Positions 36,329 to 46,699 of a DNA stretch of 64,000 nucleotides are shown here, in pieces (position 1 is the stretch's first letter; each line of letters starts with the position of its first letter). The translations under genes were made by a program, and so were the position numbers. This DNA is from DATBLE01 sp963808815. GTDB taxonomy: Bacteria; Actinomycetota; Thermoleophilia; Gaiellales; Gaiellaceae. The notes below the pieces were generated by a model. The model was not told the DNA's origin. It saw only the letters and a program-made list of their open reading frames with translations, and did no database searches. The stretch is from positions 109,527 to 173,526 of the forward strand of contig CAWEGI010000004.1 of assembly GCA_963808815.1 (NCBI GenBank), written 5' to 3'.

Positions 36329-36940
36329 CGCTCGATCACTTCGGCGTCGGGAGCACGGGCGGGATCCTGCTCGCGGAGGACGTCGCTTGCCCACTCCCGT
36401 GTCTTCCACGCGGGCACCGGCGTGCGGCAGTCCTCGCGCGGGACGAAGCGCGACCGCCGGACGAGCCGGTACTCGTGGATGTAGCGCGGACAGTTCGGGA
36501 AGACCTCGGTCGCCTCGACCCGGACCACGAGCTGCGCCTCCGGGTACTCGGCGAGCAGCGGGTCGTCGTCCGCGACCGCGGCGACGCCGTTCAGCCGCAG
36601 CCGCCGGCGCCGCTCGAAGTCGATGAAGAGGAGCCCGACGTTCGGGTTGACCAGCGCGTTGCCGGCGGTCAGGTACATGCCGTTGCCGTCGTAGCTCGGG
36701 AACGCGATCGTCTGCTCGTCGAGCGACGCGGACGAACCCGGGCTCACCGCCCTTGTACGAGCACTGCGGGCGGCCCTCCGCGTCCGCGGTGGCGATGAAG
36801 AACATGTCGGCGCCCTCGATGAAGGCGCGGTCGTCCTCGTCGATGGTGTCGTGGACGATGCGCTCGTCGATCCGGTCGGCGAGCCTGCGCGTGTCGAAGC
36901 GGTCCTGCAACGCCCGGCTCGCTTCGTGGTAGAGGCCCAC
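36325..36940 (-). CDS. Pyridoxamine 5'-phosphate oxidase-like flavin protein (one frame break)
   Basis: About 205 residues of a split-barrel FMN-binding family. DMFFIATADAEGRPQCSYKGG is the usual N-terminal strand pair, FPSYDGNGMYLTAGN and NPNVGLLFIDFERRRRLRLNG form the cofactor-binding core, and NCPRYIHEYRLV is near the C terminus. A single-base break near 36745 shifts the frame. GTG start. It is not recognisably a true PdxH, because the PLP-site motif is missing. It ends at the start of the hydroxyacid dehydrogenase, so the two are probably co-transcribed. Confidence 0.78.
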
Positions 36941-36950
36941 GGGCGAATCT

Positions 36951-39058
36951 CTAGCACGGTCGCCGCTCGTCCGTCACCACGACGCCGGAGACGGCGACGC
37001 CGACGTCGCGCACCGGGCCGGGCGTCGGGGCCGAGCGGCGGGCCCGTCGATCGCCGCCGACCGGTCGGCGTCGAGCGCGAGATCGACGTGCCCGCCGCGT
37101 GGGATGCAGACCGTCTGCGCCGGCTGGACCCGCATGCCCGGGCGCGACCGTTCCGCTCTGCTCGCCGAGCCGGTAGGGAGACCGGCGCGCCGGCCTCGGG
37201 CGGCGCGTCGAGCAGCGCCGTGACCGTGGCGCGCGTCGCCGGCCGCGCCCGGTGCCGCGTAGACCCGGATCGTCGCCGGGCGGCCGGGATGTGTCCAGCC
37301 GTCGCTGTCGAGGCCGCGTGTCGCCCACTCGGCGCGATACGGCCGCTCGACCTCGCGCAGGACGAAGCCGACGTTCGCCGCGGTCTGTGCCCCGGCGAGG
37401 CCGAACCGCGAGTCGTTCGGAGCCGACGAGGACGAACGGCGGCGCGTCGTCGGTCCCGGCGAACCGTCCGGTGGCGAAGTCGAGACGCAGGACCGTGCTC
37501 GGGAACGGCGTGTAGGTGTACGTCCCGTCGGGGACGACGAAGGCCCGGCGGGCGCGGTTGTTCCAGAACTCGGCGTCCCACCACTGGATCGCGCTCTGCC
37601 CCCAGTCGCGCGAGAGCGGGTATGCGAGCAGGCCGACCGGATTGCCGGCCGGGACGACGCTGTCGATCCAGTCCCGCACGCGGCTCTTGCCCGTGGTCGG
37701 CACGCCCAACGGCGTGTTGGTCGTCAGCAGCCGGTCGAAGGCGTAGCCGGCCACCGCTCCGCCGAAGCAGAAGACGGCGACGACGACGCCGAGCAGGGCG
37801 GCGCCGTCGGGGGACCAGTGCCAGGCCGAGGCAGATCAGCGCCGAGCACCACCCCGCAGAGCGCGACGAAGACGCCGGCGGGCAGGCCGCCGGACTGGTC
37901 GTGGATCAAATCGTTCAGGACCGACTCGGGCGAGTCCACCCACAGGCCGGCGACCGGGGCGAAGTCGGCGAACACCGCGGTCGCGGCGAACACGGCGGTG
38001 ACCCCGGCGATTCCGACGAGCGGCAGCCGCTCCTGGAGCAGGCAGACGACGGTCGCCAGCAGCAGCAGGGGAGCGAGGTAGAAGAGGTACCGGTCGCGGA
38101 TCACGTCCGGGCCGCCGAAGCGGACGTCGTACGAGCCGGTCTCGAGCGCGAGCAGCGGGACGGCGAGCGCCGTGATCGCGGCGAATGCACGCAGCCGGTC
38201 GGAGCCCTCACGTAGCGCCGAGTAGGCCCAGCCGCCGCCGAGCAGCAGGGGCACGACGCCGAGGCCGACGGCCAGCACGTCGACGTGGATCGCCGCCGAT
38301 TTCCAGGCGATCGCAGGCAGAAGCGAGCCCTGGGTCGCGGTCACGCCGTAATCCCCGAGCAGGCGGTGCGCCTGGCCGAGGGCCGCCAGCACGACCACCA
38401 GGAGGGCGCCGACCGCGTAGACGGTCGCCAGCAAGCGGTGCTGCCGAAACGCCGGCCGCGGGCCAACCGTGATCAGGGCCGCGAGCGGCAGCACTGCGGC
38501 GAGGAAGAGGAACTGGGGCCGGGTGAAGAACGCGAGCGCCAGTGCGACCACGGCGAGCGCGTCCGAGCGCCGCGAGGGCTCGGCGATGCAGACGTGGCAG
38601 GCGAGCACCGCCCAGAGGAAGACCGGGTAGGCGGCCGCCTCCGACATCACGAACGCGGCATTCACGGTCCAGGGCACCGAGACGCAGAGCAGCGCGACGA
38701 CCAGCGCCCAGCCCGGCGACACCAGCCGCCGCGCGAGCAGGTAGGCGGGGATCGCCGCGCTCGCGAACAGCACGGCGTTGACGGCGTGGGCAGCCGTGAA
38801 TGCGGAGACGTTGTCGAGCCCCCCGTAGAACGGCGCGAGCGCGATCGGGTAGACGACGCCGAGGAAGCCGACGTGGTCACCGTGCAGCGTCGGGATCGGC
38901 GAGCCCGTCGTACCCATGTGCCGGGCGAGCTTCACGTAGAGCATCTCGTCGGTCTGCACGACCCACTCGCGTACCTGGAGCGTCCCGACGGCGAGGAGCG
39001 CCGACGCGCCGACGACGATCGCCGTCAGCCCGAGCCACGGACGCGCAAGGCTCTGCAC
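36951..39058 (-). CDS. GT-C-type membrane protein, paralogue of 4933-7206 (frame-disrupted)
   Basis: About 700 residues. The N-terminal 440 residues have ten or so membrane spans, with VVQTDEMLYVKLARHMG in the first outer loop, matching the FTDELKYTQIAR motif of the other GT-C protein here. IRDRYLFYLAPLLLL corresponds to its EERNLIYLAPLLF. From about 37840 down, five or six single-base breaks scatter the C-terminal soluble domain over three frames, ending in DVGVAVSGVVVTD. It is likely a polyprenyl-phosphate-sugar-dependent glycosyltransferase. GTG start. The glycan it serves is unknown; it is 30 kb from the surface locus. Confidence 0.65.
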
Positions 39059-39071
39059 GCGTCCGGCGGCG

Positions 39072-40427
39072 CTACTCGTTCGAGTATTCGTCCGCGATCG
39101 CCAGAACGTCGTCGATGACCGCGAGGCCCTCGTCGAGCTCGTCGCGGGTGATGTTCAGCGGCGGCGTGATCGCGAAGACGTTCCAGTGCGTGAAGGGGTA
39201 GAGGCCGCGCTCCAGGCACGCCTTCGTCATCCGCGTCATCGGCTCCGCTGCCTCGCCGCCCGCGTTGAAGGGGACGAGCGGCTCGCGGGTCTTGCGGTTT
39301 CGAACCAGTTCGAGGCCCCAGAACAACCCCAGGCCCCTGACCTCACCGATGCTCGGGTGTCCCTGCGCGAGGAGCGCCAGCTTCTCGCGCAGATACTCGC
39401 CCATCGCCGCCGCGTTCTCGACCACGCCCTCCTCCCGGAACGCCTCGATCGACGCGACGCCCGTGGCGCAGGCGAGCGGGTGGCCCGAGTAGGTGAGCCC
39501 ACCGGCGAAGAACGAATCCTTGATCGCGTCGTAGACGTGGTCGCGCACGGTCATCGCCCCGAGCGGGACGTAGCCGGAGTTGATCCCTTTCGCGGTCGTG
39601 ATGATGTCCGGGACGACGTCCCAGTTGTCGCATCCGAACCAGCGGCCCGTCCGCCCCCAGCCCGCCATCACCTCGTCGAGGATCAGCAGGATCCCGTGGC
39701 GGTCGCAGACCTCGCGGATCGACTGCAGGTAGCCGTCCGGCGGGACGATGATTCCGTTCGTCCCGGTGACGGTCTCGAGCATGACTGCCGCGACCGTGTG
39801 CGGCCCCTCGTACATGAGGATCTCCTCGAGGTGCGGGGCGCCCGTGCAGACGGGGCAGGGGTCCGGGTGCCCGGCGGGGCAGCGATAGGTGTACGGGTCG
39901 AACATCCGCACGATCCCCGGCAGGCCCGGCTCGGCGAACCAGCGCCTCGGATCGCCGGTGAGGGTGATCGCGCCCGCGGTCGCGCCGTGGTAGGAGCGGT
40001 AGCGCACGACGATCTTGTCGCGTCCGGTCACCCAGCGGGCGAGCTTGACCGCGTTCTCGTTCGCCTCGGCGCCGCCGTTCGTGAAGAAGGTGCGGTTCAG
40101 GTCGCCGGGCATGCACTCGGCGACCAGGCGCGCGAGCTCGGAGCGCCTGTCGTTCGCGACGCCCGGCGCGATCGTGCAGAGCCGGTCGGCCTGCTCCTTG
40201 ATCGCCGCGACCAGCCTGGGATGCTGGTGGCCGAGCGCGAGGTTGACGAGTTGCGCGGCGAAGTCGAGGTAGCGCTTGCCCGCGTAGTCCCAGAAGTACC
40301 GGCCCTCGCCTCCCGCGACCGGGATCGGCGCGAGCGCCGACTGCACCGACCACGAGTGGATCAGGTACTCCCGGTCCTCGGCGACGACCTGCTCGCCGTC
40401 GGTCTGCCGCGACTCCGTGACGGCCAT
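39072..40427 (-). CDS. Class III pyridoxal-phosphate aminotransferase
   Basis: A 451-residue omega-amino-acid:pyruvate or beta-alanine aminotransferase-like enzyme. Present are FFTNGGAEANENAVKLAR (phosphate-binding region), YRSYHGATAGA, LILDEVMAGWGRTG with the cofactor aspartate, and TTAKGINSGYVPLGA with the PLP lysine. It contains a CPAGHPDPCPVC insert that could bind a metal. Divergent from methylmalonate-semialdehyde dehydrogenase with 53 bp between starts; together they could turn beta-alanine or a related omega-amino acid into acetyl- or propionyl-CoA. A TCGACA-N16-TAGGAT promoter ends 7 nt before its ATG. Confidence 0.88.
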   Translation of the reverse strand: MAVTESRQTDGEQVVAEDREYLIHSWSVQSALAPIPVAGGEGRYFWDYAGKRYLDFAAQLVNLALGHQHPRLVAAIKEQADRLCTIAPGVANDRRSELARLVAECMPGDLNRTFFTNGGAEANENAVKLARWVTGRDKIVVRYRSYHGATAGAITLTGDPRRWFAEPGLPGIVRMFDPYTYRCPAGHPDPCPVCTGAPHLEEILMYEGPHTVAAVMLETVTGTNGIIVPPDGYLQSIREVCDRHGILLILDEVMAGWGRTGRWFGCDNWDVVPDIITTAKGINSGYVPLGAMTVRDHVYDAIKDSFFAGGLTYSGHPLACATGVASIEAFREEGVVENAAAMGEYLREKLALLAQGHPSIGEVRGLGLFWGLELVRNRKTREPLVPFNAGGEAAEPMTRMTKACLERGLYPFTHWNVFAITPPLNITRDELDEGLAVIDDVLAIADEYSNE

Positions 40428-40434
40428 CGGCCGA

Positions 40435-40462
40435 ATCCTACGCGCTACGCTGCGGCTGTCGA
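40435..40462 (-). promoter_or_regulatory. Promoter of the aminotransferase gene, leaderless placement
   Basis: On the minus strand TCGACA (40462-40457) and TAGGAT (40440-40435) are separated by 16 bp. The -10 ends 7 nt before the ATG at 40427, so the message should begin at or within a base or two of the start codon. Five of six -35 bases match TTGACA. Confidence 0.55.
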
Positions 40463-40480
40463 TTCGAGGAGGAGAGCGCG

Positions 40481-41995
<1,515 letters not shown>

Positions 41996-42049
41996 GCGTC
42001 GCGCAGACGCTGACGCGTTTCCGCCGATGACAGGCGATCGGACCTGAGT

Positions 42050-42079
42050 TTGACATGTGACCAAAAGGTCACATATTAT
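42050..42079 (+). promoter_or_regulatory. Near-consensus promoter with operator between -35 and -10, arsR-type gene
   Basis: TTGACA (42050-42055), an 18-bp spacer and TATTAT (42074-42079). The spacer is filled by an inverted repeat, ATGTGACC-AAAA-GGTCACAT (42055-42074), perfect over 8-bp arms. The -10 ends 6 nt before the ATG at 42086, predicting a leaderless transcript. A dimeric repressor bound here would block RNA polymerase; the ArsR-type product is the obvious candidate for autoregulation. Confidence 0.8.
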
Positions 42080-42085
42080 CCGGGC

Positions 42086-42400
42086 ATGGACGCGGTGTTC
42101 AAGGCACTCGCCGACCCGACGCGGCGGGCTCTGCTCGACGAGCTCTACCGGCAGGACGGGCAGTCGCTGACCGAGCTCGGCGCGCGGCTGCCGACGATGA
42201 CCCGTTTCGGGGTGATGAAGCACCTGAAGGTGCTGGAAGAGGCACGTCTGGTCACGACGAAGCGGCGCGGTCGCGAGAAGCTGCACTTCCTGAACCCCGT
42301 CCCGATCCGGCTCGTCCACGACCGGTGGGTGAGCAAGTACGCAGCGCCCTGGGCGGCGACGCTCACGGGCCTGAAGACGAACCCTGGAGGGGGGACGAGA
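42086..42400 (+). CDS. ArsR-family winged-helix regulator (no stop at the expected end)
   Basis: A DNA-binding protein of the metal-independent ArsR type usually paired with SRPBCC proteins. MDAVFKALADPTRRALLDEL starts the fold, TRFGVMKHLKVLEEARLV is the recognition helix region and TTKRRGREKLHFLNP the wing. The family ends near residue 105; here the frame has no stop and runs on, out of frame, across the next gene. A G6 run at 42389-42394, just before the next start, is a likely indel site. ATG 42086 matches the family start and sits 7 nt after a strong promoter. The product probably represses its own operon via the palindrome at 42055-42074. Confidence 0.82.
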
Positions 42401-42401
42401 G

Positions 42402-42862
42402 ATGGAGAAGGTGTTCGAGATCTACATCAAGACGACGCCCGAGAAGCTGTGGGAGGCGATCACCGACCCCGGGCTGCGCAGTCGGTACTCGTTCGGCGTC
42501 CGCACCGAGTCCGACTGGACGTCCGGCTCGACCTACAAGGCGACTGCCGGCGACGGGAGCATCGAGATCGCCGCGGGCGCGAACCTCGAGGTCGATCCGC
42601 CGCGCCGGCTCGTGCAGAGCTTCGACGCGCTCTGGAGCGACGACGTGAAGGCCGAGGGGACCTCACGCGTGACCTGGGAGATCGAGCCGGTCGGCGACTC
42701 GTGCCGGCTCGATGGTCACGCACGACCAGCTGCGCGAGGGCGCGCAACGACGAGCTCTACGGCGGCTGGCCGATGATCCTCTCCGGCCTGAAGACGCTGC
42801 TCGAGACCGGCGAGAACCTGACCACGCCCGGCTCGCTGATGTACCAGGAGACGGCGGCCTAG
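42402..42862 (+). CDS. SRPBCC/AHSA1-like domain protein (one frame break)
   Basis: About 153 residues. MEKVFEIYIKTTPEKLWEAITDP is the typical first strand and helix of the AHSA1/CalC-like group of SRPBCC proteins, which bind hydrophobic ligands. TWEIEPVGDSCRL is the long C-terminal strand, and after a single-base break near 42705 the final helix GGWPMILSGLKTLLETGE is in another frame. It is co-transcribed with the ArsR-type regulator, a pairing common in actinobacteria. The ligand is unknown. Its stop overlaps the stop of the convergent MOSC gene by 4 bp. Confidence 0.78.
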
Positions 42863-43362
42863 ACGACGGCGACCGGATCGCCGACCGCGACCGTGCCGGC
42901 TTCGAGGACACGGCAGTTCATCCCTCGGAGCCGCCGGTCGCGGTGGTCGTTCACCCACGTGAGCGCGTCGAGGCCGAAGCGCTCGCGGAACTTCTTGCAA
43001 CCGGTGTGCGGGGCCGGGCTGACCTCGAGCAGCGCCTCGCCCAGCCGGAGCCTCGTCCCAACCGGCAGCGCTTCCTCGGAGAGGTCGAGATCGACCTGGA
43101 AGTTGTCGCCGGGCAGGTCGAGCGGGCCGCCGATCAGCTCGGCCACCCGGACGTTCATCAGCGTGATCTGGGCGTCGAGGTCGCGCCTGCCCCGGGCCCA
43201 GCGGTCGCCGACGAGGCCGTCCTCGACCGTCACCTCCGCTCGCCCGGGCGTCTCGTGGACGCCCTCCTCGACGCGGACGCAGATCAGCCGCACGGTGCCG
43301 CTGCCCCTGGGCGCCCGCTCGGCCGCGGCCCACCGCGTCTCGAAGTCCTCCGTGGTCAGCAT
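42859..43362 (-). CDS. MOSC-domain protein
   Basis: A 167-residue stand-alone MOSC (molybdenum cofactor sulfurase C-terminal) domain. VEDGLVGDRWARGRRD and LMNVRVAELIGG are followed by the conserved cysteine in PHTGCKKFRERFGLDAL and by LRGMNCRVLEAGTVAVGD. Such proteins bind the molybdenum cofactor or transfer sulfur or oxygen from it (YiiM/mARC-like). No molybdoenzyme is visible nearby. ATG start. Confidence 0.85.
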   Translation of the reverse strand: MLTTEDFETRWAAAERAPRGSGTVRLICVRVEEGVHETPGRAEVTVEDGLVGDRWARGRRDLDAQITLMNVRVAELIGGPLDLPGDNFQVDLDLSEEALPVGTRLRLGEALLEVSPAPHTGCKKFRERFGLDALTWVNDHRDRRLRGMNCRVLEAGTVAVGDPVAVV

Positions 43363-43392
43363 GCAACCATCGTACGGGCCGAGCGCGTCCGG

Positions 43393-43764
43393 CTACTCGT
43401 CGAGCGCGTCCAGATAGCGCTGGAACGCCTCTTGCCGCCGGGTGCTGGCGGCGATCTCGGCCTGCAGGCGGACGATCTCCGCCTCGAGCTCCTCACGGTC
43501 GGTTTCCGGGTCCTCGTTGTGGAGCTCGAACCACTCGTCCTCGTCGCCCTCGGCCGCCGGTCGGCCCTGGAGCGAGCCGCGCACGAGATCGACGTCCCCG
43601 GGCGAGAGCCGCGCGAAGACCTGCTCGTCGAGGCCCGGCCCCTCGAGTTCCAGTACGAGTCTCGCTATCTCCTCGTGCAGGAGCGCTGCGCGCTCGCGCT
43701 CGAACTCCAGCTCGTCCAGCGCCTGCCGCCGGCGCTCGGCGCGTGCGATCCGGGCCCGGTCCAC
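43393..43764 (-). CDS. Coiled-coil hypothetical protein
   Basis: A 123-residue highly charged protein. Residues 5-40 and 85-120 (ELEAEIVRLQAEIAASTRRQEAF) are heptad-like, separated by an acidic middle (EGDEDEWFELHNEDPETD). It contains VFARLSPGDVDLVRG. A GTG at 43764 is the only sensible start. The family is not recognised and no catalytic motif is seen. It lies between the MOSC gene and the divergent GntR regulator. Confidence 0.5.
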   Translation of the reverse strand: MDRARIARAERRRQALDELEFERERAALLHEEIARLVLELEGPGLDEQVFARLSPGDVDLVRGSLQGRPAAEGDEDEWFELHNEDPETDREELEAEIVRLQAEIAASTRRQEAFQRYLDALDE

Positions 43765-43800
43765 GCTCCAACCATAGTCGGGCGATCCGGGCGAGAGGCG

Positions 43801-43829
43801 TTGGCCCTTTGGATTGCATACTGTATTTT
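43801..43829 (+). promoter_or_regulatory. Promoter with ATACTGTAT palindrome, GntR gene
   Basis: TTGGCC (43801-43806), 17-bp spacer and TATTTT (43824-43829); the -10 ends 7 nt before the GTG at 43837, again a leaderless geometry. The 9-bp palindrome ATAC-T-GTAT (43818-43826) overlaps the -10 and could be the operator for autoregulation by the GntR protein. Confidence 0.55.
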
Positions 43830-43836
43830 TGCCGCG

Positions 43837-44539
43837 GTGGCCGGCACGCTGGACAAGGGCGAGGGGCTCGTGCGCAACGCGAGCCTGGCCGCCACGGAGC
43901 TGATCAGGGAGGCGATCCTCGACGGGCGGCTGCAGCCGGGGCAACGCCTCAAGGAGGAGGATCTCGCCCGGCAGCTGGGCATCAGCCGGACGCCGGTTCG
44001 CGAGGCGCTGCTCATGCTCCAGGTCGAGGGCCTGATCGTGGCGACGCCGAACCGCGGCGCCACGGTGCGGGTGCACACGCCCGACGATCTCGACGATCTC
44101 TACGTCCTGAGGGCGCTGCTCGAAGGCCATGCGGTCCGCCGCGCCGCCACGCGGGTCAGCGAGGAGCAAGTCGACGAGCTACGCGACAGCTGCCGGCGGT
44201 TCGACGCCCTGGAGCCGGAGGACGAGCTGCGCGAGCTCGTCCGCGAGAACCTCTTCTTCCACAACACGATCCTCGAGATCGCCGGCAGCGCCCGTCTGGC
44301 CAGCATGGTGCGCCGCGTGATCGAGCTGCCCCTCGTCTACAAGTCGTACATCTGGTACTCGCCCGACCAGAAGCGGATCTCCTCGCACTACCACGGGCAG
44401 ATCGTGAATGCGCTCGCGAACGGGGACGGCGAGCGCGCCGAGCTGATCATGAAGGAGCACGTCTTCGAGGCGCGCGACCTCCTCGTCGGGCGGCTCAGAG
44501 CCGAGGAGAGCCGCTCGCCTGTCGGAGGCCAGCGCGTGA
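43837..44539 (+). CDS. GntR-family (FCD) transcriptional regulator
   Basis: About 230 residues. The winged helix is at residues 10-75 with TELIREAILDGRLQPGQRLKEEDLARQLGISRTPVREALLMLQ in consecutive blocks, and the FCD effector domain follows with LYVLRALLEGHAVRRAA and the metal-binding histidines in FFHNTILEIAG and HYHGQIVNAL. FCD regulators sense carboxylic acids, fitting the catabolic genes it heads. As given, its frame runs without a stop into the CoA-transferase; the +1 frame stops at 44539 giving a GTGA overlap. GTG start at 43837. Confidence 0.85.
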
Positions 44540-45790
44540 CCGACGCGCCCGCCACGACCGAGCGCACGCTGCGGCCCGCGACCGACGGCCCGGGCCCGCT
44601 CGCGGGCGTCCGCGTCGTCGAGCTGGGGATGCTGCTCGCCGGACCATTCACCGGGCGGCTGCTCGGGGACATGGGCGCCGAGATCATCAAGGTCGAGCCG
44701 CCCGGCCAGCCCGACCCGCTCCGCGACTGGGGCCACGCCCGCTACGAGGGGCGCTCCCTCTGGTGGCCGGTGCAGTCGCGGAACAAGAAATGCGTGACGC
44801 TCAACCTGCGCGAGGAGCGAGGCCAGGGGCTGCTGCTCGTCGCTGGTCGAGCAGTGCGACGTCCTGGTCGAGAACTTCCGGCCGGGCACGCTCGAGCGCT
44901 GGAATCTCGCGCCCGAGCGTCTGTGGGAGGCGAACCCCGGCCTGGTGATCGCGCGCGTCTCCGGCTACGGGCAGACCGGGCCGTACGCGCCGCGCGCCGG
45001 CTTCGCCTCCGTGTCGGAGGCGATGGGCGGCATCCGACACATCAACGGCTTCCCGGACGAGCCGCCGCCCCGCATCCACATCTCGCTCGGCGACTCGCTC
45101 GCCGGGATGTTCGCGGCGCAGGGCATCCTCGCCGCCCTCTACCGGCGCGACGCGCTCGGCGGCGGCCGCGGCCAGGTGGTGGACGTCTCGCTGATGGAGG
45201 CCTGCTTCGCGCTGCTCGAGAGCATGGTCCCCGAGTACGACCGGCTCGGCATCGTCCGCGGCCCCGGCGGGACGGGGCTGAAGGGCGTCGCTCCCTCGAA
45301 CATCTTCAAGTCGAGCGACGGGAAGTGGATGGTGATCGCCGCGAACGCCGACAAGGTCTTCGGCCGCCTCTGCGAGGCGATGGGACAGGCGGACCTCGCG
45401 CAGGACTCGAAGTTCGCCACCCACGCCGCCCGCGGAGAGCACCAGGAGGAGCTCGAGGGCATCGTCGCCGAGTGGGCGTCGGCCCAGACCGCTGCCGAGA
45501 TCGACGCCGTGCTCAACGAGGCGGGCGTGATCTGCGGGCCGATCTACACGATCGCCGACATCTTCGAGGACGAGCAGTACCGCGCCCGCGAGATGCTGGT
45601 CGAGCACCACGACCCGGAGTTCGGCTCGTTCATCGGTCCCGGCATCGTCCCGAAGTTCTCGGAGACGCCGGCCGAGGTGCGCTGGTCGGCGACCTGGGAG
45701 GAGGGGAGCCACAACCAGGACGTCTACGGCGGGCTGCTCGGGCTCTCAGACGACGAGCTGGCCGGGCTGAAGGAAGACGGGGTCCTGTGA
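44536..45790 (+). CDS. CaiB/BaiF-type CoA transferase (one frame break)
   Basis: A family III CoA transferase of about 415 residues, moving CoA between acyl groups, often from succinyl-CoA to a dicarboxylic acid. VRVVELGMLLAGPFTGRLLGDMGAEIIKVE is seen in consecutive blocks near the N terminus, then VENFRPGTLERW, SGYGQTGPYAPRAGFASV, the catalytic aspartate in HISLGDSLAGMF, and GQVVDVSLMEA. A single missing base near 44850 shifts frame. GTG start. Directly followed (GTGA overlap) by an HMG-CoA-lyase-like gene, so it probably activates the acid that the lyase then cleaves. Confidence 0.88.
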
Positions 45791-46686
45791 GCGCCGTCGT
45801 GACGATCTGCGACGTCGGCCCCCGCGACGGCCTCCAGAACGAGGAGAAGCACCTCGATCCGGAGACGCGCGCCGAGCTCGTCAACCGTCTCGCCGACGCC
45901 GGCCTCCCCCGGATCGAGGCGGTCAGCTTCGTCAATCCCGCCCGCGTCCCGCAGATGGCGGGAGCGGAGGAGGTCGTCGCCGGCATCGACCGCCGGGAAG
46001 GTGTGGTCTACGCGGGCCTCGTGCTGAACGAGAAGGGCTACGACCGGCTCGCCGCCACCGGGCTCGACGAGGTACACGTCGCCTTCGCCGCAACCGAGAC
46101 GTTCAACCGGCGTAACCAGAACGCCTCGCCGGAGGAGTCGCTCGCCGCCGCAACCGCGATCGTCGACCGCGCGCACGCGGACGGCATCCGCGCGACCGTG
46201 ACCGTCGGCGTCGCGTTCGGCTGCCCCTTCGAGGGCGCCGTCGACCCGGGCCGTGTCCTCACCTTCGCAGAGCAGCTCGCTGACGCCGGAGTCGACGAGG
46301 TCGTCCTCGCAGACACGGTTGGGGTTGCGGTGCCGCGACAGGTGAAGCACTTGGTCGGCGAGGCCGTGACGCTCGGCCGGCCAGTAGGTGTGCACCTGCA
46401 CAACACGCGCAACACCGGATTCGCGAACGCGTACGCGGCGCTGGAGGCGGGGGCGACAGTGCTCGACGCCTCGGTCGGCGGCCTGGGCGGCTGCCCCTTC
46501 GCGCCGCGCGCGACCGGGAACATCTGCACGGAGGATCTGGTCTACCTGCTCCACGGCGAGGGTGTCGACACGGGCATCGACCTCGCCGCGCTGATCACTG
46601 TCGCCGAGTGGCTCGAAAGCGAGCTCGGGCGGCAGCTACCGGGACAGGTCTATCGCGCCGGCACCTTCGCGCCGGTCGCCGGCTGA
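45787..46686 (+). CDS. Hydroxymethylglutaryl-CoA lyase-like enzyme
   Basis: A 299-residue TIM-barrel lyase. The N-terminal CDVGPRDGLQNE carries the catalytic arginine and metal aspartate, VHLHNTRNTGFANA gives the metal histidines, and LGGCPFAPRATGNICTEDLVYLL includes the essential cysteine. It would perform a retro-Claisen cleavage of a 3-hydroxy-3-alkyl acyl-CoA such as HMG-CoA or citramalyl-CoA, yielding acetyl-CoA and a 2-oxo or 3-oxo acid. No leucine pathway genes (mccA, ivd) are near, so the substrate is probably supplied by the adjacent CoA transferase. GTG start overlapping the upstream stop. Confidence 0.87.
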   Translation: MSAVVTICDVGPRDGLQNEEKHLDPETRAELVNRLADAGLPRIEAVSFVNPARVPQMAGAEEVVAGIDRREGVVYAGLVLNEKGYDRLAATGLDEVHVAFAATETFNRRNQNASPEESLAAATAIVDRAHADGIRATVTVGVAFGCPFEGAVDPGRVLTFAEQLADAGVDEVVLADTVGVAVPRQVKHLVGEAVTLGRPVGVHLHNTRNTGFANAYAALEAGATVLDASVGGLGGCPFAPRATGNICTEDLVYLLHGEGVDTGIDLAALITVAEWLESELGRQLPGQVYRAGTFAPVAG

Positions 46687-46699
46687 GAGGGAGGAACGG

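Noticed and set aside
42712..46686. A single 1324-residue protein joining MOSC antisense, GntR, CoA transferase and lyase
   Set aside because: The frame merely lacks stops; it includes antisense of the MOSC and coiled-coil genes and three separate recognisable proteins.
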